In this document: piece by piece, positions 24,991-25,045 of the stretch | Position numbering within the stretch: position 1 is the stretch's first letter | Layout: each line of letters starts with the position of its first letter | Origin: Pseudomonadota bacterium | Lineage (GTDB): Bacteria > SAR324 > XYD2-FULL-50-16 > JAHJRI01 | Direction of reading: 5' to 3' | Length of the DNA stretch: 25,045 nt | Assembly: GCA_022360105.1 (NCBI GenBank) | Contig: JAKSDL010000295.1 | Span: forward strand, 1-25,045 | The notes under the pieces: model-generated | The model's database searches: none | What the model was told of the DNA's origin: nothing | The model's input: only the letters and a program-made list of their open reading frames with translations | Made by a program: the position numbers and the translations under genes

Positions 24991-25021
24991 AAAAATCCCC
25001 CGGAACAAGCTTTCTTGTTCC
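24991..25021 (-). terminator. Terminator of a minus-strand gene beyond the right edge
   Basis: Read on the minus strand, GGAACAAG (25021-25014) pairs with CTTGTTCC (25009-25002) across AAAG, followed by GGGGGA and TTTTT (24995-24991). This suggests that a leftward gene ends just outside the window and that the porin gene is transcribed separately. Confidence 0.6.
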
Positions 25022-25045
25022 AAGCGATAATTGAATACGCTGGCA

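Overview
The window looks like chromosomal DNA of a Gram-negative (diderm) bacterium of moderately low GC (about 40% by eye). A porin-like barrel protein with a signal peptide and terminal Phe, two lipoprotein-type signal peptides and a polar amino-acid ABC importer all imply an outer membrane and periplasm. The rpiB-glyA pairing and the zinc-finger DnaC-like ATPase suggest a deltaproteobacterial-type lineage or a related candidate phylum. That placement is inference; no rRNA gene is present to settle it. I see no tRNA, rRNA, CRISPR array, transposase or phage gene.

Layout. 1-659 (-): 5' part of an unrecognised gene running off the left edge. 908-2166 (-): ndk and a degenerate nuclease-like lipoprotein, separated by a terminator. 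2312-2875 (+): YqgE/AlgH family. 2888-5437 (-): an apparent operon rpiB-glyA-inositol monophosphatase family. 5717-6580 (+): AAA+ ATPase with an N-terminal cysteine cluster. 6587-7969 (-): two-helix membrane protein of unknown family. 8435-9433 (+): GAPDH, followed by a hairpin-rich spacer. 9718-10596 (-): rhomboid protease with a zinc ribbon. 10969-12239 (+): metallo-beta-lactamase-fold hydrolase and CoA-pyrophosphatase-like Nudix, almost overlapping. 12492-14206 (+): two-component kinase and OmpR-type regulator. 14209-19161 (-): a 1650-residue PPDK-like dikinase lacking the PEP/pyruvate TIM barrel. 19162-19949: long spacer with a MITE-like repeat. 19950-22697 (+): amino-acid ABC importer (binding protein, permease, ATPase) with an internal terminator. 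23045-23731 (+): YkgJ-type cysteine-cluster protein. 23842-24909 (-): porin-like protein with a palindromic leader.

Most genes are housekeeping: glycolysis and pentose phosphate (gap, rpiB), one-carbon metabolism (glyA), nucleotide balance (ndk), nutrient uptake and envelope. The importer genes form one transport machine whose gene order and terminator suggest excess binding protein. The kinase and regulator form one signalling pair, whose target cannot be read from the window.

No classic defence or mobile system is visible. The strongest candidate for something undescribed is the giant dikinase: it keeps the ATP-grasp and phosphohistidine domains of PPDK, drops the PEP/pyruvate barrel, and carries about 1100 residues of unrecognised helical sequence. 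Secondary points are RNA-scale structures: a 21-bp stem that pairs fully only in the minus-strand transcript, a perfect 20-bp palindrome in the porin leader, and terminator-like hairpins with no gene to terminate.
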